A stretch of DNA of 64,000 nt, taken from positions 52,204,001 through 52,268,000 of the forward strand of contig JBITNC010000001.1 of assembly GCA_050084985.1 (NCBI GenBank), given 5' to 3'. Below are positions 1-11,397 of the stretch, in pieces. A program made the translations under genes and the position numbers. Each line of letters begins with the position of its first letter. The stretch's first letter is position 1. Source of the stretch: Nageia nagi. Its lineage: Eukaryota > Pinophyta. Below the pieces are notes generated by a model. The model saw only the letters and a program-made list of their open reading frames with translations, was not told where the DNA came from and made no database searches.

Positions 1-2
1 GG

Positions 3-638
3 GCCATTAAAAAATTTCTTGCTCAAAGTGCTCTTCATAAGCTAGCTCTAGACATACCCAGAAAAGTGTTAGAGAGGATGCAGGTCTGAATAAGGATTCT
101 AACTGAAAAGGAGTTTATGATGGTCTCCCCAAAGCCTAATTATTCTTATCAAAAAAGAATTCAAGAAATCTATGATCTCTAGAGCTTAGCATTCAACATG
201 GATATAAATAAAAACTAGCTCATAATAGAGTTGGGATTTGTTAATAAATTCTTTAATTCTTTAGTTGAAATAAAAGCTCCCAAAATATGGGAAGAGCACA
301 ATGTACAAGGTAGTGCTACCAATTGAGTATCCAATACCATACAATTTTTAGAACAATCTTTCTCTAAGACACAAATATTATATCTATAGCAAATAAATGA
401 ATTGGCTCAGGAAGTCATTGTGAAGTTTTTACATGTTGGAAAGCTAAGTAGTATCTTAGAAGGGTTTAGAGTAGATACTGAGAAGATCAAGGTATCCCTC
501 ATCCTCTCACTAGTTAATTACAAAGAATTAAGTGAACTAAATAAAAGGATGCAGGCACTCCTCCCTCCAGACATGATGGTAGCAATTGAAACTACAACTA
601 AGTCCACTTCTAGGCAAGCTACTAGGAGTAGTAGTTGA
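3..638 (+). pseudogene. Broken TE-like ORF, C-terminal part
   Basis: Frame 3 from the window edge reads as one protein of about 211 codons interrupted by five stops, with an unbroken 78-codon tail from 402 to 638. Each stop (TGA or TAG) can come from a single transition in a Trp or Gln codon, and no frameshift is needed. The tail ends in a Thr/Ser/Arg-rich stretch. I cannot assign a domain. The style (a long helical protein ending shortly before a noncoding tail and a purine tract) resembles unclassified ORFs of gymnosperm transposable elements, but that is an impression and not a match. The N-terminus lies outside the window. Confidence 0.4.
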
Positions 639-1194
639 TGAGTTCTTTTCTCCAGCAAGCAGAGACCCCTAAGAGCCACCAAGAGATTGTATTATTACAA
701 AATAACACTCAAAATGTGAGTAATCCTACTATTCTTCATTCTTTATTAATTTATTTTTTTAATACCCAAAAGCTATGTATATAAGACTACCTAAAGGAAA
801 CACCATTCTTTTAGAATTTTCATGTTTGTAAAAATCTTATTATTTGAAATCCTAACCCCTTTTTCATTTCTTTTCCCTAGAGTGTTGGGAGTAATTCTTT
901 TTAGTAAACTAAGTCACCTAAGATTTTTATCCTTCTTCAATACCCATTTACTATGTAAATAAGGTTACTCAAAAATTGTATCAATAAGACGTGTCAAATT
1001 TGTATTCTTTTATTCTTCAATAGTTGCGAGTTCAAAGTCTCTAAAAATTGTGTTATCTTCTCCAAGTACAATCAAGAATTCATGTATCAAAGATTCCTGA
1101 AGTCATATTTGTTGCCTTAGAATCTATAGGAATTTTTGGCATGAAAGTCCAAGATTTATATATATGCAAAGTTCAACTTTTGAAAAACACCAAT
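639..1194. other. AT-rich stretch without recognised features
   Basis: Downstream of the broken ORF. No coding region, RNA gene or clear repeat was recognised; probably noncoding internal sequence of the same element. Confidence 0.4.
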
Positions 1195-1690
1195 AGTACC
1201 TGGTGATTCTGAAGCATGATTTCATAGTTTTTAATCAAAATTAGTAGGTCCCAAAATAGATAGTAGTGGGTGAAAAAATTTGAAGAATATCAATAGAGCC
1301 CTATGATTGTAGAAGATGATGTCACCTTTTTCTATGAAAATTAGAGGGTCCCAGAGAAATTAGAAATTCTATAGAGCTCACCCATCCTGGAAGATAAAAT
1401 CATGAATTTTGGATAAAATCAATGGGTCCTATAAGAACTAAATCATTAATAGAGCCCAAGGATTTTAAAGGATAATGTCACAAATTTTGGCTAAAATCAA
1501 TAGGTCCTAGAAGAACTAGATCATTGATAGAGCTCATGGATTTTAAAGAATGACATCATAATTTTTGGCTAAAATTAGTAGGTCCCAAAAAAACTAGATC
1601 ATTGATAGAGCTCAAGGATTTTGAAGGATGATGTCAGAAATTTTAGCTAAAATTAGCAGGTCTTGAAAGAACTAGATCATCAACAAAGTG
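1195..1690. repeat. 78-bp tandem repeat, about 6 units
   Basis: The word ACTA(G/A)ATCATT(G/A)ATAGAGC recurs with exact 78-bp spacing (anchors at 1437, 1515, 1593 and 1671), followed each time by a block like GGCTAAAAT(T/C)A(G/A)TAGGTC. Two or three older, more diverged units extend leftwards to about 1195. The three rightmost units are the most alike. It lies between a broken TE ORF and a purine-rich tract, so it is probably internal to the element. Confidence 0.8.
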
Positions 1691-2263
1691 CAAAAGAAGA
1701 ATATAGAGCTTGCCAAGAAAATAAAAGAGTAGTGTATGAAAAAGAACACCTAGTTCCACTTCATCTTAAGTGTTTAACCCTCAATGCCCTATTAATGTGT
1801 TGACTCCAAATCATTTCCACATAATAGTGGTAATTCTTCTCAATTTAAGTGAACATAATGTATACCAACCATCATTACTCTAATTATTAACATCAATAGC
1901 AGATCATAAAGATTATAGAAAAGTAAATGAAGGCTAATAAAGCATACAACCAAATCACACCAATCAATGTGTAGTCAAATAAATTCTCAATCAGCTACAA
2001 TGCTACCTTCAATTAGTAACAATGTTATATTTAATCAGTTATAAGGCCAAGGAAGGAGTAATCAACAACATGTCAAAAATATTGTAGCTTTATTAACATG
2101 GCTAACTAGGAGTTACAAATCCCTAGATAGTTCAAATAGTTGATGTTGATTAGTACTTGTTCATTGTATAATCTAGCATAATTGTATTATTTATGTAAAT
2201 AATGTAGTTATAATTCTTTCATTCAATGCTAGTATAATGTACATTAATGATATTTAATCACCC
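1691..2263. other. Noncoding AT-rich stretch
   Basis: No ORF or known domain seen. It contains one short perfect inverted repeat, CACTT-CATCTT-AAGTG, at 1757-1772, of the same kind as the array further right. Confidence 0.4.
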
Positions 2264-2290
2264 AAAGAAGGGGGGAGTTGTATAAATAAC
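2264..2290 (+). promoter_or_regulatory. Candidate polypurine tract and LTR start
   Basis: The run AAAGAAGGGGGGAG is followed at 2279 by TGTATAAATAACTAG, the layout expected at the 3' junction of a plus-strand LTR retrotransposon (purine tract, then TG). No partner LTR was found in the window, so the assignment is tentative. Confidence 0.35.
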
Positions 2291-2908
2291 TAGTTTTTAG
2301 AAATTAAAAAGGTTGAACATTTTAACAAATTTGCCCTAATATATAAAAGCAATTCACATATGATAATACAAATAGACAATGCTTTGCCCTCTTGCAATAA
2401 AGTGGCTATTATTGCTTTTGAGAATGTTATGTGTGGAATGTCTTCTTCAAATTATGACTATGTATTATGATTATGAGACCCCAAGTGCAAGATAGTATGC
2501 TATTTTTAATCTTGGCTATGGATTACTAGCTATGTTGCAATGCTCGAGTTGTAAATTTCCTATTTTAATTATTTATTTGCTTATTTCCTTCCTATAACTC
2601 TTTACATTTTTATTCCTTTTTTATTACTTTTGACCTTAAACATAGATAGGAACTAGCCTAAAAATCAAATATTGAGTAGAAAACCAGCATGAGCACATCC
2701 CCACCACCTTTTTCTCTTTCAAGGAACCTACCATTGCGAGAGGTGGAGAACATGACTAGACCAAACCCTTGAGGTTATGCTATACTGATCAATAGTAATG
2801 ACTATCCTTCATATATTCTTGGTTTCCATAATTTGAGTTCAAGTGACCCAAGTTGTCCTCCATTGTCTTCTCCTAAGGAAGAATCTTTAGCAATGTTATC
2901 TCTATAAG
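2291..2908. other. Possible LTR body, no gene recognised
   Basis: Mostly AT-rich. A short plus-strand ORF with one stop begins with ATG at about 2691 and encodes a Ser/Pro-rich peptide. I do not recognise it and do not call it a gene. Confidence 0.3.
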
Positions 2909-4581
2909 TCAATCTTCAAGTAATGCAAGTGATGCCTTGATAAGACATACATTATATTCTTCATTCATAGTATCCTTAGAGTTATTATTCAAACATATAC
3001 TCAAAACAAAATAATTAGTAACATTAGTTAATAAAATATAGAATAAGAAATCATAACCTCTAATGATGATTTTGTGAGAAAGATCCCATATTGCTCTTGA
3101 AGAAAATATCTCTTCAAACATAGTAAGAAAATCCCATGGTTCCTCTTTACACAATGTTTCCTCTTAAAGAAAACTCTTTTTATCACTCCATGTGAGTGAT
3201 CTCCATCCACAATTTCTTCTTCAAGATGATTCTCAATATCCTTTGATGATAATTCCATTACACTATGTATTCCATGAGTGACTATCTCACTATGTTCTAT
3301 CTCCCCCTTGCGATAGTCTTTCTCATACAAAATAGTCTTTACTCTTGATGAGTTATCTTCTTCTCCAATAACCTTCATATTTATGACAACTTCAAGTTAA
3401 ATATATTCATTCTATATCTCATTTTCTATTGTATCTTTCTCCTCCCAAATGAGATAGTATCTTGTTCTCTTCTCTTCATACAACACATCCTTCACTCTTG
3501 ATGAGTGAGGTCCTCCATTGACCATGAAACTTATAGTTTTCATATCCTCTTCATATATGATCTCTCATGGATCATTATCCCATATTTACTTTGTAATGCA
3601 ATCATCATTCACTCCAAATGAGTGAGTTACACAATATACATTCACTCCATGTGAGTGATATTCAAGAAAGAAACACTCCATCATAAGGTTTTCTCCCTCT
3701 TTAGAGTAACTCTAACATATGGGTAATCAGTTCCCAAATCTTCATCTATTGCATTTATAACAAGATAATAGTTCACTCCAAATGAGTGAACTCTTAAATA
3801 TAATTTTTCATAATATATCATTCCAAATGAATGATCTTCCACTTCATCTAAGTGGGCTTAAACCAAAATGAAACACTCCTCCATGAGTGTATGTATGGAT
3901 TCATCATATGAATCTCATTCAAATTTTAGGTTAGACGGCTCCTTCATGAGATATACTTTATCATGAAAATTTTGGTCTTGTCCCTCCTCCATGAGACAAT
4001 TTGGATCCACCTCATCTTAGTGGTCTTCATCCACTTTGGAGTGGTCTTCAAACAAATAATCATTCTCATAAAATTAAGCTTCAATATTTGTCTCTTAAAT
4101 GAGATATTAATTAGCCACATCATCTTTGTGATCTTCAACTTGGTCAAGCCAAGCTTCTTCATTGAAGCACTCTTCAACAAATAGTTGAGATGATATCTCC
4201 TCCTCTATAAGCTAAAGGTGTGTCTCTTCAATGAGACATTCATTCTACTTATGGGAAATGTCAATGCTTTCTAATAATACCATTCCTACAAGAGATTTAT
4301 CAATATAATATTTCTTTTTGACATATTCTCCCTATAAAATAAATAATTCACCATCCATGCCTCCATCATAAGATATTCCTCCATCAATGAGGGTTTCACA
4401 AAAAGCTTCTCCTCTCCTCTCTTCTCAATAAGAAGAAGTTCATTCACATGACTCTCCTTTATAAGAGTTACATAAGGAATCACACAAGGCTCCTTCACAT
4501 CCTTATCTTCAAACATATTCTCTACCACCATGCATTACTTCATAAGATATGGCTTCCCATGAACCTTTACCATAACACTCT
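2909..4581 (-). pseudogene. Acidic, repeat-rich ORF region following a copia gag
   Basis: On the minus strand this reads as several open blocks (3028-3378, 4286-4531 and others) encoding acidic peptides rich in Glu, Asp, Lys, His and Ser, with recurring HSHGV and HSFGV motifs. It follows directly from a recognisable Ty1/copia gag N-terminus, where a normal gag would continue into helical capsid sequence and a CCHC zinc knuckle. I see no zinc knuckle, protease, integrase or RT here. The repeated peptide motifs coincide with perfect short DNA inverted repeats (separate entry). It may be an unusual gag extension in a nonautonomous element, or captured sequence. I cannot name a function. Confidence 0.4.
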
Positions 4582-5050
4582 TCAAATATGTATATATTCC
4601 TCCCCATAAAAAGAGCAAGGATGTCCATAACAAGAACATGAGTCTTCATAAGATTCTTCAAAATGGAGGTCTAGTTTCGAATAAGGCTCACAAGGCTCTT
4701 TGTAAGAGTCTCCATAGGTATCTCCAAATGGATATTCAAGGTAACAAGGCTTATCTTTTCTCAAAAAATCTCTATAAGTGTCCTCATCATACCCATAAGT
4801 ATGTTGTATTCTCCTCCATGCACTTGTAGCTATTGCACAACTTGCAATGAGTGGGAAAATACCTTTTTCAATACCTTTTCATAAATGCATAAGAGATAAG
4901 AAATTTTGATATTGCTCCTCTTTCTTTAACCTCTTCTCTTCTTTTCTAAGCATGCTCCATGTGAGGGGTTCTTCATAATTACCTCCTATAATGCTCCAAA
5001 GATCTTTGGCCATTAAAAAAGTATTCATTCTTATGCTCTAGTAAGCATAA
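3182..5050. repeat. Array of perfect short inverted repeats with varying arms
   Basis: At least eleven perfect inverted repeats have arms of 6-9 bp and loops of 5-6 nt: 3182-3200, 3492-3508, 3609-3625, 3642-3658, 3770-3792, 3818-3834, 3839-3855, 3873-3890, 4221-4238, 4420-4436 and 5031-5050. The arm pairs differ: TCACTC/GAGTGA, ATCATTC/GAATGAT, ACACTC/GAGTGT, CCACTT/AAGTGG, TGTCTC/GAGACA. The loops are alike (CATGT, CAAAT, CATCT, TTCAAT). The longest has arms AGTTCACTC and GAGTGAACT around CAAAT. By chance roughly one or two 6-bp-arm hairpins with 4-6-nt loops are expected in this length. Confidence 0.75.
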
Positions 5051-5100
5051 TCTTCACCATCAAACTTTGGTACCTCTATGCCCTTAATAATGGTGGCCAT
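4582..5100 (-). pseudogene. gag: Ty1/copia gag, N-terminal part
   Basis: Minus-strand reading from ATG at 5100 gives a typical copia gag start: a PKFDGEDYAY block, one in-frame TAG where Trp is expected, then SIRMNTFLMAKDLWSII, a Lys/Glu-rich helix, and after another stop an IEKGIFPLIASCAIATSAW block. This is the capsid-like UBN2/retrotran_gag region that assembles the virus-like particle in active elements. Around 4760 it changes into a Tyr/Glu/Cys-rich segment (a GDTYGDSYKEPCEPYS block) that does not look like gag. The sequence fused after the gag start is the odd part. Confidence 0.7.
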
Positions 5101-5199
5101 CTAATAATATTTCATTTTGTTGAATTCTCAAGTAGAAGCAACTCATTCGTACTTACAAAAGATAGATTGGTAGAGAGTTGTTATCTACAAGAACCTTGT

Positions 5200-5765
5200 A
5201 ATGCATAACAACCAACTAGATTTGGATCAAAATTTTCAAGAGTCTAACTAAAGTGTTGCAAGCATCCAAAAACTTAAATCTAACCCAATATATCCTCCTT
5301 AATCTCTTATACCACAATGTGAAGTATTCTACTTTCATTGATTTGAAAAATGAAATCATTACATACATATTAGTTTTGGAAAAACCCTAAAATAGAATGT
5401 GCTAAATATAAAATCAAGTTGAATGATCACAACTTGTTATAATCTAATATAAAATCCAACTAATACATGCTAAATCTACCATATCATACTAGGAGACAAC
5501 TAGGTGAAACATCAACCCAATATAGCAACATCTTTACTAAAATCGAAGATGAGAAAGTAGTCTCATGCATGCCAAAATTAGCCCACTAGGCTCTATTTTT
5601 AGGCACGGTACACTTGGTACATAGGAAGCTAAGCATGGTATTCCTATGACTAGGCATGATGTGCTAGGTATGCAAAATACTGAGAACTTAGTGCACATGA
5701 TATTTTTTTGAAAAATGCCTTGTATGATGGTCAAACCTTCAACAAAGTAGGCATGCATATATGCC
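5200..5765 (-). mobile_element. LTR of copia family A (probable 5' LTR)
   Basis: It sits just upstream, on the minus strand, of the gag ATG at 5100. Positions about 5336-5570 are clearly similar to about 14695-14930, which lies directly downstream of a polypurine tract in another minus-strand copia. That makes both LTR sequence of one family. I did not find a clean tRNA-Met primer site between this LTR and gag, and exact ends are not resolved. Confidence 0.6.
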
Positions 5766-6064
5766 TTGGAAAGGTATATTAAAGCACTATCTAATTCAAA
5801 ATTAATAAGATTAATTGGATGTATCCATAAAAAATTATATTTTCACAAAGTTAATTGATCTATTTTTTCAAGTCTAGTTGGTCTTCAATTGGTTTGATCT
5901 CAACTTGAATGGTCTTTGATTGAGCTCTAATTCCAAGAATCTCTTGAAATAAGATTAATTTTATGAATAAAATCAAGTGCCCAAATATAAAAATTCCAAG
6001 GAAAAACAATAGAGTGCAATCAATGAATTTAAGGGCAAGGTTGAAGCTTAGCATTCTTTTGACA

Positions 6065-6268
6065 CTATTCATATTTCTTGACATGCAATTCACAATCTTC
6101 ATGCATAGTAGGCCAATAATAACCTAGTCTAAGAAACCTTTGGTAAACAAATTTAGCATTAAAGTTTCCACCATATTCACCATCATGAGCTTGATCAAGG
6201 GTCATTTCTACTTCATGCCTTATTAAACATCTACGAAGAGCACCATCAAAATACCTTCTATATAACAA
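6065..6268 (-). pseudogene. pol: Gypsy integrase zinc-binding (H2C2) domain fragment
   Basis: A 67-codon open stretch matches the integrase N-terminal pattern: RRCL, then a QAHDGEYGGNFNAK block, RLGYYWPTM and a C-terminal CELHVKKYE. The first His, the GG and the YYWP signature are clear; the expected HxxxxH-CxxC set is partly lost. Frame-broken sequence that looks like the start of the catalytic core continues to about 5820, then ends. It belongs to gypsy element A. Confidence 0.75.
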
Positions 6269-6497
6269 ATCACCAATAATGATATACTTTATAGCTAGTT
6301 TTTAAGTCTAATTCTAGCATTATGATCAAATGAAATAAGAATTACTCCATATTTAAGATAATCAAAAATATCTTGATAACATTCACACACATTGATACAA
6401 GTAGCTAAAAAATATTGATCTTTAACAAAATCTCCAACAACATGCTCATGCGATGGCTTACCTATATTTTTGATTGTAAGAATAGTTTCCTCATATT

Positions 6498-6893
6498 TTA
6501 TGTTAATAAGAGCAAGGGACATGACACTAGCCATAGCATTAACATACCTAGGTTGTTGTCTCTTGGAATATTATCAATTTCATACTCATGAAAGTGTATG
6601 AGAAGACTTGTTACTATTTCTTTGTATGGTTGAAACTCAGTATCCTTTGTGTTGTAGATGTTGGCAACTTGTTTCACAATTAGTTGAGAATCATCAAATA
6701 TTTTTATCCTTTTTACCTTTAAGAGTATTGCAACCTTTAGATCTAAAATAAGAGCATCATATTCTGCTATATTATTAGTGCAATCAAAATTTAAATCATA
6801 ATACATAGGAATAACATCATCATAAGGATTCATTAAGACAATTCCTGCCCCTACTCTATGAATACACTTAGAACCATCAAATTCTTAGGAGGT
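6498..6893 (-). pseudogene. pol: Second (additional) RNase H domain of gypsy A
   Basis: The minus strand reads FDGSKCIHRVGAG, IVLMNP, then a CTNNIAEYDALILDL block, a DDSQLIVKQV strand and IPRDNN near the end. These are RNase H fold landmarks (first Asp in FDGS, Glu in AEYDA, Asp in DDSQL, with the usual G of GDSQL changed). Tat-lineage gypsy elements carry such an extra RNase H between the RT-linked RNase H and integrase. Here the RT-linked RNase H is missing: the RT thumb ends at about 6893 in a VDLPPPKN block and this domain starts within a few bases. Confidence 0.75.
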
Positions 6894-7854
6894 GGTAAGT
6901 CAACAATGGCTAAAAAATTGTTAGGATCTACCTTAATAACTCTTATTAAAATAATGAAACCAAGTAATATATCTATGAAACTACAAATGCACACTTTTGA
7001 GGCTTTATTTTTAACTTGTACTCTCTCATTATTTGAAATATCTTTCTTGAATATGAAATATGATCATATTTAGCTATGGATGTTGTGAGGATATTGTTAA
7101 TAATTACCTCAACACTATCATGGATCATATTTGCATGTATCATGCTCACTATTGCTTGTTGATAAGTTGCACCTACATTATTTAAACCAAAATACATGAC
7201 CACCTAGTAAAATGTGCCCCAAGGATTAACAAAAGTTATCTTATGTTGGCCCTCCTTGGTGATCCTTATTTGATTGCAACTAGAGAAACCATCCATGAAA
7301 GATAAAATCATATGACCTATTGTTGAGTCTACAATCATATCAATGTTAGGAAAAGGAAATCCATATTTAGTAAATGCTTGTTGATATCCCTAAAATATGT
7401 ACACCATCTTCTCTCATCATTAGGATTGGCTATGGGAATAATATTAGAAATCCATGAAGAATAATCAATAGTAACAATAAAACCAACAATAAGTTATTTT
7501 TCAATTTCCTTTTTAATTGCAAGAGCTACCTTAGGATGCTTTTTTTCTAGGTTTTTATCAGACAAGTTTAACATTTTCATTAATAACTAGACTATGAGTG
7601 ATAAAATAAGGATCAATACCATGTATATCAAAATAATACCAAGCAAAGATATTAAAAAATTCTTTTAATAGTAGATGGTACCTTTTCCTTTCTTCCAAGG
7701 TTAATGAAGCTCCTATTTTGATTAACTTTGGTTCCTCTTGGGTACTAATATTTACTTCTACTATTTCCTCACTAAGACATGATATTTTGTCATTGAGTTG
7801 GGGAGGCATAGTAATGCCCCCAGTACTGCATCCAAACTCAGCTATAAGATACAC
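6860..7854 (-). pseudogene. pol: Reverse transcriptase of gypsy A
   Basis: Three blocks in order on the minus strand. The first (7854-7558) holds an ERKRYHLLLKEFFNIFAW segment and HGIDPYFITHSL, the linker before RT. A palm block follows (7203-6973) with LNNVGATYQQA, the usual YVDD catalytic box degraded to IINN, and KIKPQKCAFVVS. The thumb has LGFIILIRVIKVDPNNF. Stops and frameshifts separate the blocks, and residues expected at 7204-7557 are badly decayed. Loss of both catalytic Asp residues means no activity. Confidence 0.8.
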
Positions 7855-8479
7855 AAAAAATGTAGTAGTAGCACTAGGATCCCAGTAGTGTTACTTCATT
7901 AACGAAGGGAAGACTAACTTAAAGAAAAATGACCTATACCTAGGACTAACTTGATAAAAAATGAATGAAAGGAAATAAAAATAGAAAGAAACTAACTTGT
8001 AATATCTATATCATATGTGTAAACCTCCTCACTAAAATAGGCCTAGTGATGTCATATGAACCAAGCTACGAGCCTCTTTTCATTGGATTTGGGGAACTCA
8101 CTCCTTGATCATAACTTCTTATGGATAGTATCATCATTTAAAAAAATTTCCATTCAAACTAGAGAAGTAGGTTGTAAGAACGAGTCTGCATAGTAAGCCT
8201 ATAATTCTTTTTTATCACTATTATCAACATGTTGGATGGTTTGAGTTGATGAACATGTGATAAGTGTGGAATCATCAAATCCAATATTAGTTATCTTCTT
8301 ATGTTGAGCTTCATTCGAGATAAGCTCTATGATACCCTACTTATTCTTACCTTTTCATTTTTTACCATGTTGACATTTATGCATGTATTGGTTAGCGAAA
8401 GCAAAATTGATATTGTTTAAATGCATACTTACTTGATCTGATGAAATTTATGAGACAAAATAAATATCTTTTTTTTTAT
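7855..8479 (-). pseudogene. Protease-RT spacer of gypsy A
   Basis: The minus-strand frame is fairly open with scattered stops and encodes a charged linker without a recognisable domain. Its position between protease and RT and its continuity with the RT reading suggest it is element-internal. A T-run at 8468-8478 marks a likely junction with the inserted block to the right. Confidence 0.4.
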
Positions 8480-11361
8480 GGACTTTTTTCCTCTTGCTCC
8501 TAATACAACACACTCATGTCTATAATGAAATCTTATTCCTTCTCAAGAATGGAGCAATGATGCTCAATTTCATGCTCATTAAGATGATGGCACTAGGTTT
8601 TAGGAGTAGAAAATGTTCTTTCAAACTCTATCATTTTTCTAGATGTCAATATATGGAATTCCATGGTGGAGGATGGGGAAGATATGAAGGTTTTTTTCAA
8701 AAACTTGATACATGGTCTATAAACCTCTAGGACTTAGTAGTAATTTTAGTATTTAATTTTGTGATTCCTTTAAGGTATTGAATGATGGTTTAGATGCAAA
8801 TCTAGTTTTATTTTTTCTATCTAATTGTGTGATGTTATGGCTAACTTAGCTCTAAATATGGGCCAATTTAGGTGCTACCTTGTTGTGTGGACTACATTAA
8901 AATTAATTTCCCATACTATATTAACAAAAAGGGGAAAGTATTATCATAATTTCTATATTATTTTCCAAATGCAAAATCATGATCCAATATGAAGGTAGAG
9001 TCCTATCCCACTAGGGATGAAATTAGGGTTGGTAGGATGACAAGATAGTCTTTGAGGTGTAATGATGATAAATGGTGGTAGGAAAGATGATACATTAATA
9101 TTGAAAATCCTAGTATCAAGGATTATTAAATCTTTCATTGCTCATTATGAGCAATAGAGGTGCTAAAGTTGGTCTTCAGTTTCAAAGTGTTTGAGTTTGC
9201 AAATGGTAGAGGGAAAAGTGAACATTGGAGGGCATAATTTTTTAGAATGGAGCCATCATATCCTAATGAAACCATGAGTAATAAGGTAGTTTGGAACATC
9301 ATCTATGAGGGAGGTTTAGATAGTTTCATTTATGCATGTAAAGACCATGATGAGCAACTTTCTATGGAGGTGGCAAGCTCGTGGGAGAATGGGCATCATA
9401 GAGTGAATGGAAGGAGCCTAATTTTTAGTCCTTAGATAATTATGCACATAATTATGATACCAAATGAGTCCATTCATGTTCAAAGAGAGGGGAAGCTTAA
9501 TGAACTAGATGCTAGGATTAAATTCCTAAAAAAAGTGTTAAAGATGAAGGATTTGGAGAAGTATCGAATGGAGTGATCAAGGAATCCATTCTAGATTGAT
9601 GGGATGATGTTATTTCTATTATGATTAAGTATTTAAATTTGGAGGGGAGATACAAAATATTTCTAGCATCCTCTTCTTCATGCTCAATCATTTCCTATTC
9701 CTAGAAAATGATAAGGTTAATTTACCATTTTACATTTTTAATTCTCTATCTATTTCAATAGACAAGGTTAAAAAGAACAAGGTGTCAACATTCTTGCATC
9801 GAGAAGTAATTAAACTTGTATATGAGAGGGTAATTACTCTCTCAAAAATGAAATTTCCTAGGGTAAAAATCTTAATAGGTCACCAAGTTTTTGATCCAGG
9901 TAAAAAGATTGAATTGGGGAACCATCAATAAGCAAAAAGAGAAGGGAATCAATAACGTAGTGTTATAACCTAGAGCCTATTTACCCTCAGTTAGAAGGTA
10001 ATTTTAAGGTGGGGGAGATCTTACTCTACTAGAAAAAAATGCAAGTGTGACAAAGCTCTTTTTGAGAAAATGGAATCAAGATTAGGGAGAGCTAATACTA
10101 AAGGATTGAACTACAACTTTTCTAGCCATTTTGTAGATGAAGAAGTTTCATTGAGCAAATATCAAGAAGAAGCAAAGATAATAGATACATTTTTGAGAAT
10201 CAGCACTAAGTGGGGAGCAAAATGTGAAAGAAGTAGCCTTAAAGGTAAAAGGGGTAAGGAGAATGCAACAAAATAGAAGAAATGAAAGAGTCCTTAAAAC
10301 TTTTGGAGAATCAAGCAAGAGTAGTAAATAGAGTATAGTTAAGCTAGGTTTTGTTTCATCCATACCCATTCATGTGAGAACTAGGAGTGAGGCCAAAATT
10401 GGGGCTTTAGGGGAAAGGGGCTTATGGAGAGTAATATGTAGGTAGAAGGGAAATTGAGCTCAAACTTACAAGTTAATATTGACAAGATGAAAAACGATCA
10501 TAGCATCTCAAGGGAGTGATGAATTCATAAGCAAAATGAAGAGATACATCTAAATATAAAGTTTTAGATGAGAATGTATTAGCCTTTTGAAATGTTCAAA
10601 TCATTAACTTAGAGGAACATGATCCACCTACATAATTAAAAATTAGAGAGATAGGTAAGAAGTTCAAAAGAGGTTTGAAAGATCTCTTAGAGATCAAGGA
10701 GAGTGCTAAGATAATAGAAAAGATAGAGTAGGTTAAACAATTTTTAGAGGGAAAATAAATGCTAAAAGCAATATCTGATTATTCAAAGAGAGTTAAGAAG
10801 AAACATCATGTATATTTCAGAAAAGCTTTTAGCTCTAGAATCCATAATGAAATGCTAAAAGAAGCAAAACTAAGGAAAGGAACTAGGAGCACAAGATATG
10901 AGGATGTAGGGGAAAGTCTTGGCTTCAAGGAAGTCATGTTCATGAAGCCTATATCAACATCTATAAATTTAACTATTAAAATCTTAAGTTCATTCCTTCA
11001 GAGTAGAAGGGATTTTAGTTTATGGAAGTAGATCTTTTGGTGCTAGAAGATGTGGAACCTAACTCTATTTCTAAATATTATGGTTTTGTTCTTAGTTAAA
11101 TGGGTGTTTTGATGATATCTTAGGATTTTTTCATCAATAGAGTTTCTGGTCTCAATATGTTCTATTTATTTGCTCCTAGGTAGACTTTTAACAAAGATTA
11201 ATTTTAAGGAATGTTCTTAATATTTCTAGATCCCTTTGTAAACCCAAAAGATTGTAGCAGTAGTGTAACAAGGCTATAGTTAACCTTTTGGAAAACATTT
11301 TGTAAAGGTTGGTGAAGATACTTATAAAGTTCACATTTTTTATTAATACAAAATTATCTCA

Positions 11362-11397
<36 letters not shown>

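Noticed and set aside
3182-4240. CRISPR-like array at the hairpin cluster or at 20.77-21.41 kb
   Set aside because: Spacing is irregular and there are no equal spacers; the genome is clearly plant and the repeats lie in transposon coding sequence.
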